Below, piece by piece: positions 1-5,078 of a stretch of DNA of 7,151 nt. The translations under genes were made by a program, and so were the position numbers. The notes beneath the pieces were generated by a model. It saw only the letters and a program-made list of their open reading frames with translations. It ran no database searches and was not told the DNA's origin. The DNA lies in assembly GCA_023425615.1 (NCBI GenBank), contig JAFACJ010000328.1, forward strand, positions 1-7,151, written 5' to 3'. This DNA is from Actinomycetes bacterium. GTDB taxonomy: Bacteria; Actinomycetota; Actinomycetes; Streptosporangiales; Streptosporangiaceae. The stretch's first letter is position 1; every line of letters begins with the position of its first letter.

Positions 1-7
1 GGTGCGC

Positions 8-15
8 TCACCTCC
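8..15 (-). promoter_or_regulatory. Perfect Shine-Dalgarno sequence for a gene starting beyond the left edge
   Basis: On the minus strand the last codons of the 1617-aa gene read GGAGGTGA, a full match to the anti-Shine-Dalgarno end of 16S rRNA, with the TGA being the stop codon itself. Only seven more bases (GCGCACC) remain in the window. A start codon just past the edge would have normal spacing, about 7 bases after GGAGGTGA. A GTGA stop/start overlap at 11..8 is an alternative but would have a poorer upstream ribosome site. Either way, translational coupling to a third gene on the same strand is inferred; that gene is not visible. Confidence 0.65.
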
Positions 16-3000
16 GTCGGCCGCGCTTGACCTGGAGTTCCGCGAAGCGCGGAACGTCGCCCTCCTCGATCCGGCGCCACACCCTGCGGTACAGGTCGGC
101 GGCGGGCTCGATGGGGACGAGGGCGCCGAACAGCACCCTCTCCTGGCCCGCCAGGTCATACAGCGGGAACTTCCACTCCTCCAGCGGCAGGTGCGGCGTC
201 CGCAGGGTGATCCATCCGCCGGGCAGGAACAGCGTGCGGCCCGCGCGGACGCGCTTGGCCTCGATCACCAGGTCGGTCGCCGCCAGCTCGGCGCGCGCCG
301 CCTTGAGCCGGGCGGGCTTCCAGCCCGTCCAGCGTGCCGTGGCGCGGTCGGTGGGGTCGGGCATCGCCAGCACCATCAGATAGACGGTCGCCGCGTCCGC
401 GCTCAGCCCGAACCGCTCGGCCACCGCGGCGACGAGGTCGGGCACGGAGCGGGAGGGGTCCTGCGGCCACCAGGTGCCGTCCTTGCCGCGCTCCCCCGCC
501 GCCGGGTCGCCCGGGTCGGCCACCAGGCCGGCGAACCGCGGGTCACGGGCGATGCGCAGCGCCACCACCGTGGCCGAGGTGGACCCGCCGTTCAGCACCG
601 GCAGATAGGGGTCGCTTCCCGACTCATCCAGCAGCGCCGTCTTGATACCGGGGTAGGGCAGGTTGTCGGCCGTGGCCATCACGATCGCCCCGTACCGCTC
701 GAAGCCCTCGCCCACCTCGCTGGGCGCGCCGGCCACCTTCCGGAACTCCTTCAGGTCGCTGTAGCCGTCGAGGCCGAGCATCAGGTCGGGGTTGGCGAGC
801 CGGGCGCGGACCGCCGACAGCGCGGCGGGGAGCCGCTCCCGCAGCGGGTCGCCGGCCGCGAGCCGGTGCGCGAGCCACGCCGTCGTGGCGACGGCGCCGA
901 CGAGCGTGGTCCCGGTGAAACCGACGGCGCCCTCCTCCTCGGGGGTGACGTGGTCGCCCTGGACCTTCCACTTCAGGTCGCGGCTGAGCCTGGGCTCGGA
1001 CGGCGGGTCGAACAGGGCGGGCAGCGCGCGGGTGATCTCCCAGCCCGTGCGCACCGCCTTGACCGCCTCGCTCATCACCTCCTCGGGCACCGCCACCCGC
1101 TGGCCCACCCGGGCGTTCCACACCTCCGCGGCCGCCGCGACATCCGGCCCGGACGTCCACAGCAGGGCCGGGTCGGCGGGTATCAGCGCGCCGACGACCG
1201 CCTGCTTCGTCTCCGCCTTCAGCGCGCGCAGCTCGGTCCGCGCCACGGCGGCTTCGGCGGTCTTCACCTTCAGCGCGGTCCGCGTCCCGGCGGGCAGGAA
1301 GTCACGGCCTCCTCCGTCGACTCCCGGCAGTCCGGCGACGACCAGCGCGGCCATCGTCCGGCTCACCCCCGTCAGCCGCGCGAACTCCTCGGCGGCCTCG
1401 GGGAACCACGGCACGGGACCGCGCTCGGCCGCCTCCGCCCACAGCACGTCCAGCGGGAAGGACTCCGGCGCGCCCAGCGGAGAGGAGGAGCGCACCGTGT
1501 AGGGGGCGGGTACCTCGAACCGCTCCTCGGGGTCGTGGAACAGCATCGTGAACACTCCCCCCGTGGAGGTCGAGCTGTCGTTGTCCTCGGCGGCCAGGAA
1601 CGCGCCTCCGCCCAGAGGCAGCAGCCCGTACCAGTGGCCTCGGCGCCATTCCCCGCCGGGCAGGGTGAGCAGCCCCGTGTCGAGGTGCAGCCTGAAGCTC
1701 TTCCAGCGGGCCCGCCGCCCGTCGCCACCGATGATCCCCAGCCCGGCGATCGCCCGCAGCGTCTGCTCCAGCGCCTCCCGGTGCTCGGGCGGGGTGAGAG
1801 CCGAGACCGCGCGGTAGGCGATGGCCGCGTGACCGGCGGCCAGGGGGTGCAGGTGCAGGACGGAGGAGGGCAGCTCGATCCCGTCGAGGTGCAGTCCGGA
1901 CTGCGCCTCCGGCTCCTCCTCCACGGTGCGGGCCAGGGTCCGCAGCAGGGAGAAGAGCATCGGCCTGTCGTTCCCGTACGACCAGGAGTTCCGGTAGCCC
2001 AGGCCGTCGAGGGCGTTCTGCACGAGCCGGTCCTCCGGGCCGTCCTCCTCCCGCTCCCTGAACCCGGGGGACAGCACCTCCTCCAGCCGCTCCACCGCCT
2101 CGTCCAGCGTCTTCTGCTGCTCGGCGGCGTACCGCACGACCCCTGCCACGCCCTTCACCAGCGCAGGGTCGGTGACGTCCGGGAGCAGCGCGTGGACGGC
2201 GGCGAACAGGCCGTCCTCGTCCGAGGCCGCCTTCAGCAGGGAGGAGGCGGCCTCCTCCTCGATCCGGCGCAGCGCCAGCGAACCGCGCGGGTCACGCGGG
2301 TTCATGCAGTGCCAGTACCGCAGCGGCGGCAGGATCCTGCTCCCCTCCCCGAAGGGTCCCGGCGCCTGGTCGGTCTTCGCGAAGGCCGTGATGATCCCGT
2401 CCCGGTCGGCCAGGTCGACCTGGTAGCCGTGGTGCAGCAGGGCGCGGGGCCGCTCGTCTCCCGGCAGGTAGAGGGGTGCGAAGAGGGTGCTCCCCCGCGG
2501 TGCCGTGACGGTGTTCCCCGAGAGGTCCTCACCGCGCTGGACGTCACCGGGCAGGTTCACGACCCGCCAGCCGAGCAGCCCGTTCACCGGGGTGCCGGAC
2601 GGGGTGGGCCCGGTGTAGGGGACGGGCAGCAGCCATCCCGCGTCGGCGCGGACCGCCTCGTCGGGCAGGCCGCGCAGGGCGTCGGCGAGGAAGCCCGGCA
2701 TGCTCCTGCGCCCGTGCTCGCCGCTCACCGGGTCGTACTCATACCAGCCGGGACTGCCCTTCTCCTCGCCCTCCTTGCTGGTCCACAGCCAGTAGGACGT
2801 GCCGTCGCCGATGATCCGCCGGGCGGCGGGCAGCGTGGTGTCACCGGGGTGCACCACGCCCATCCCCGTGGTGCGTCCGCCGCCGGGCAGCGACAGGCTG
2901 ACCGGGTCCTCCCGGTACCAGTACATGCGCGTCGCCCTGACCCCGCCGGTCTCCAGGGGCAGGACCCGGTCCGCGGAGGAGTGCCAGTAGCCGACGATCC

Positions 3001-4861
3001 TGTCGCTCTGCCGCGACGACCAGTGGACGAGCAGTTCCCCGTCCACGTAGTGGAAGCCCGGGTCGCCGCGGAGGTCGCCGGCGGGGATGCGCAGATCGTG
3101 GACCAGGACGGTGCCCTCGCGCCCGATGACCCTGGCCTGGTTGCCGCTGCTCACCACCAGGTGCGGCCAGGCGTCGGCGACGACCAGGTCGACGACGCTC
3201 TGCGACGGGCCGAGGGAGTCGATCGCCTCCTCCCAGGCGGGCCAGACCAGCTCGTCGGGGATCCCGGCGCGCAGGGTCCGCACGAGGAGGGGGGCGAGAC
3301 CGGCGGTGACGACCCTGCGCACCGCGTCCTCGGCCAGCGCCAGCACCTCGCCGGGCAGCCACCTGAACCTGGCCAGCGCCTGGGGCAGGCCGGGCAGGCC
3401 CACGGCGCTCGACTGGCGGGCGACGCCTTCCATCCACGCGGTCAGCAGGGGGCGCCCGCCCGGTGAGGCGGCCAGCGTGCGCAGGGCGTGCAGGCCGCTC
3501 TTGTCGCCGCCGATCCAGCCGGTGCCGCGGTCGAAGGCAGCCTGGAAGCGCCCGTCGGCGGCCAAGGCGAGCAGATCGCGCCGCTCCTTCTGCCCCGCCC
3601 AGTCCTCCACCCTCAGGGCGTGGTTCTCCGGGGCGTCGGCCACGGGGACCCCCAAGGCGAGCAGGAGGTCCAGCAGGTCGGGGCTGCTGGGGGCGTCCAG
3701 CCGCTCCCCGGAGGCGGCGAGCTCTTCCTTCAGCCGTCCCGCCATCCGCTCGACCAGGGGGTAGAGCTCGGGCGGGGGGACCCTCCTGCCCCGCAGCGCG
3801 AAGGACAGGAACCGCTTCAGCCAGCCGACGCCGCCGTCCTCCGGGAGCGCCTCCCGCGGTACGCCGTCCGGGTCGCAGAGCGCGGCGGAGGCACCGGACT
3901 CCTCCAGGATCTCCAGCCACAGGGACGGCAGTTCGCCGTCCCTGGACGCCGGCGTCAGGTTCAGCAGCCTTCCCCGGACGGCCGGGTTCTCCCCGGCCAG
4001 GGCGAGCAGGGCGGCGCGGTGCGCCTTCCACCAGCCCGGCGCCGCCTGGACCGTCGCCGGGAGAGCGAGCATCTCCTCCAGGTAGGCGGCCTCGACGGAC
4101 TCGACGCTCTGGCCCGCGGTCCTGGCCAGCCGCCGCAGCTCCGCCGCCATCTGCGCCGACGGCGACAGCCCGCCCACGGTACGGCGCACGCACAGGTGGG
4201 TGAAGCGGCGCAGCGCCTCCTCGGCGGGTACGCGGTTCGCCAGTTCCCTGGCGTATCCCGAGAGCGTCTTCACCGGCAGGGCTCCGGCCAGCGCGAACTC
4301 CAGGAAGACCGCGTCCAGCCTCACCTCGTCGATGGGAAGGCCGTGCTCGACCTCGGTCCTGCGGGCGTGGGTGAACATCTGCGAGGCGTAGGTGAGGTTC
4401 TCGACGGCCAGGAACTCGCGGCCCGCACGCTCGTAGAACGTCGGCAGCAGGTGCGGCACCGAGGCCGCCAGCGTCCCGGCCAGCTCGTGGAAGCCGTCCA
4501 GGGCGAGCTTCGGCTTGGTCTTCGCCCGCTGGGTGATCCTCTCCATCTCCGGCACGACGGCCAGCGCGTGGTGGCCGTCCTCGGGGTGGTAGGCCAGCAC
4601 CCATTCGGGGAATCCCAGCGCCGCCCGCTTACCGAGCCCGACGACCTGCGGTTCTCCCTCGGGCACCAGGCCGAGGAACCCGGAGGCCGCGTCCTCTGCC
4701 GCTCCCAGCGCGGCGTCCGCCAGCCGGACCACCACACGGTCCTCCAGACCGGGATGCCGGTAGGCGCGTGCCGTCAACGGCACCGCCTCCTCGCCCGCGC
4801 CCTCGGTGCCGGCCGGCAGCACCGCACCGGCCTCCAGCAGATCCCGCACGTCACCGCTCAT
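8..4861 (-). CDS. Large actinobacterial protein of unknown function with C-terminal winged-helix-like segment (1617 aa, complete)
   Basis: Function is not known. It is probably a cytoplasmic scaffold or sensor/regulator, since I see no signal peptide, membrane helix or Walker motif. The start at 4861 (MSGDVRDLLE) is chosen because AGAGGT lies 7 bases upstream. An in-frame ATG at 4984 would add 41 Arg-rich residues and has no support. Layout: residues 1-560 are mostly helical, with a TPR-like patch near 140-172 and conserved-looking GTGWIGG at 447-453. Residues ~560-855 are beta-rich and Trp/Tyr/Gly-rich, propeller-like. Residues 855-950 are helical, and 951-1617 are shared with the neighbouring paralogue. 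Marks in the shared part are PWFPEAAEEFARLTGV (1151-1166), DGTWWPQDPSRSVPDLV (1461-1477), a winged-helix-like segment (~1487-1548) and a basic KRGRRR end. The family resembles long actinobacterial proteins often labelled 'DNA-binding protein' and found near MoxR ATPases; this is recollection, not a search. The stop TGA overlaps a strong Shine-Dalgarno sequence for a gene beyond the window. Confidence 0.93.
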   Translation of the reverse strand: MSGDVRDLLEAGAVLPAGTEGAGEEAVPLTARAYRHPGLEDRVVVRLADAALGAAEDAASGFLGLVPEGEPQVVGLGKRAALGFPEWVLAYHPEDGHHALAVVPEMERITQRAKTKPKLALDGFHELAGTLAASVPHLLPTFYERAGREFLAVENLTYASQMFTHARRTEVEHGLPIDEVRLDAVFLEFALAGALPVKTLSGYARELANRVPAEEALRRFTHLCVRRTVGGLSPSAQMAAELRRLARTAGQSVESVEAAYLEEMLALPATVQAAPGWWKAHRAALLALAGENPAVRGRLLNLTPASRDGELPSLWLEILEESGASAALCDPDGVPREALPEDGGVGWLKRFLSFALRGRRVPPPELYPLVERMAGRLKEELAASGERLDAPSSPDLLDLLLALGVPVADAPENHALRVEDWAGQKERRDLLALAADGRFQAAFDRGTGWIGGDKSGLHALRTLAASPGGRPLLTAWMEGVARQSSAVGLPGLPQALARFRWLPGEVLALAEDAVRRVVTAGLAPLLVRTLRAGIPDELVWPAWEEAIDSLGPSQSVVDLVVADAWPHLVVSSGNQARVIGREGTVLVHDLRIPAGDLRGDPGFHYVDGELLVHWSSRQSDRIVGYWHSSADRVLPLETGGVRATRMYWYREDPVSLSLPGGGRTTGMGVVHPGDTTLPAARRIIGDGTSYWLWTSKEGEEKGSPGWYEYDPVSGEHGRRSMPGFLADALRGLPDEAVRADAGWLLPVPYTGPTPSGTPVNGLLGWRVVNLPGDVQRGEDLSGNTVTAPRGSTLFAPLYLPGDERPRALLHHGYQVDLADRDGIITAFAKTDQAPGPFGEGSRILPPLRYWHCMNPRDPRGSLALRRIEEEAASSLLKAASDEDGLFAAVHALLPDVTDPALVKGVAGVVRYAAEQQKTLDEAVERLEEVLSPGFREREEDGPEDRLVQNALDGLGYRNSWSYGNDRPMLFSLLRTLARTVEEEPEAQSGLHLDGIELPSSVLHLHPLAAGHAAIAYRAVSALTPPEHREALEQTLRAIAGLGIIGGDGRRARWKSFRLHLDTGLLTLPGGEWRRGHWYGLLPLGGGAFLAAEDNDSSTSTGGVFTMLFHDPEERFEVPAPYTVRSSSPLGAPESFPLDVLWAEAAERGPVPWFPEAAEEFARLTGVSRTMAALVVAGLPGVDGGGRDFLPAGTRTALKVKTAEAAVARTELRALKAETKQAVVGALIPADPALLWTSGPDVAAAAEVWNARVGQRVAVPEEVMSEAVKAVRTGWEITRALPALFDPPSEPRLSRDLKWKVQGDHVTPEEEGAVGFTGTTLVGAVATTAWLAHRLAAGDPLRERLPAALSAVRARLANPDLMLGLDGYSDLKEFRKVAGAPSEVGEGFERYGAIVMATADNLPYPGIKTALLDESGSDPYLPVLNGGSTSATVVALRIARDPRFAGLVADPGDPAAGERGKDGTWWPQDPSRSVPDLVAAVAERFGLSADAATVYLMVLAMPDPTDRATARWTGWKPARLKAARAELAATDLVIEAKRVRAGRTLFLPGGWITLRTPHLPLEEWKFPLYDLAGQERVLFGALVPIEPAADLYRRVWRRIEEGDVPRFAELQVKRGRRR
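218..403 (-). other. Winged helix-turn-helix-like segment of the 1617-aa protein (residues ~1487-1548)
   Basis: The segment can be read as helix 1 (SADAATVYLMVLAM), helix 2 (TDRATARWTG), a turn, helix 3 (KPARLKAARAELAATDLV), then a basic two-strand wing (AKRVRAG...LFLPGG). This order and spacing resemble MarR-type and similar winged helices, with helix 3 ending in the typical 'L...A..LV' pattern before the wing. It is the best-conserved part of the two paralogues. DNA binding is inferred from pattern only; such folds also serve as protein-protein interfaces. Confidence 0.5.
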
Positions 4862-4868
4862 CCGCTCT

Positions 4869-4874
4869 ACCTCT
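4869..4874 (-). promoter_or_regulatory. Ribosome binding site deciding the start at 4861
   Basis: On the minus strand AGAGGT lies 7 bases before the ATG at 4861, the usual spacing for an actinobacterial gene. It supports MSGDV as the N terminus over the in-frame ATG at 4984. A second purine-rich stretch (GAGGAAGGGA) sits just upstream and may help. Confidence 0.7.
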
Positions 4875-4934
4875 GTCCCTTCCTCGAAATTCTTCTGTCG
4901 CCGCCGTACCACCTCGCCATGAGGCGGTAGGGCG

Positions 4935-4947
4935 GTGCGATACGCAC
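4935..4947. repeat. Perfect short inverted repeat, operator-like
   Basis: GTGCGATACGCAC consists of 5-base arms GTGCG/CGCAC around a 3-base centre. It lies in the gap between the paralogues, at the spot where transcription would begin if the weak promoter just upstream is real. It could be a protein-binding site or a small RNA hairpin in the leader. Thirteen-base palindromes of this kind do occur by chance in GC-rich DNA. Confidence 0.35.
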
Positions 4948-4952
4948 GAAAA

Positions 4953-4981
4953 AACACACTGTGTCGGGAACGCCGCATCAA
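4953..4981 (-). promoter_or_regulatory. Weak candidate promoter for the 1617-aa gene
   Basis: On the minus strand TTGATG (4981..4976) resembles a -35 box, and 17 bases later comes TGTGTT (4958..4953), a poor -10 hexamer. It would start transcription near 4946 and leave a leader of about 85 bases. The evidence is only hexamer resemblance in a gap between two co-directional genes; read-through from the upstream paralogue is equally possible. Confidence 0.25.
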
Positions 4982-5047
4982 CACGGAAGAAAGGCCGTGC
5001 CTTCGCCGCGGCGATGATCAGGAACCTACTGGGCCCCACCGACAAAT

Positions 5048-5076
5048 CCCCGGGAACCACAAAAAAACGCCCCGGG
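5048..5076 (-). terminator. Possible terminator after the upstream paralogue
   Basis: Directly after the TGA at 5079 the minus strand has CCCGGGG (5076..5070), then a run of seven T (5067..5061), then a second CCCGGGG (5054..5048). The two CCCGGG blocks can pair as a 6-bp all-GC stem with the T run in the loop, followed by only a weak GATTT tract. GC-rich sequence running straight into T7 is itself unusual in this DNA. It is not a textbook intrinsic terminator, so it could be imperfect or an attenuator between the two genes. Confidence 0.35.
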
Positions 5077-5078
5077 CC

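Noticed and set aside
2..3466. Open frame of 1154 codons on the plus strand, and another of 480 codons at 3488-4930
   Set aside because: They run antisense to the 1617-aa gene. Their translations are Arg/Gly/Pro/Gln-rich with no recognisable domains, as expected for the shadow of a high-GC gene. The minus-strand frame is backed by paralogy and a ribosome site.
3499..3522. GGDKSG in the 1617-aa protein as a nucleotide-binding P-loop
   Set aside because: It lacks the GxxxxGK[ST] spacing and no Walker B motif follows, so there is no basis for calling an ATPase or GTPase.
4862..4984. Extra 41 residues at the N terminus of the 1617-aa protein (start at 4984)
   Set aside because: The stretch is basic and unlike the rest of the protein, overlaps the palindrome and promoter-like region, and has no convincing ribosome site. 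The ATG at 4861 has AGAGGT at ideal spacing.
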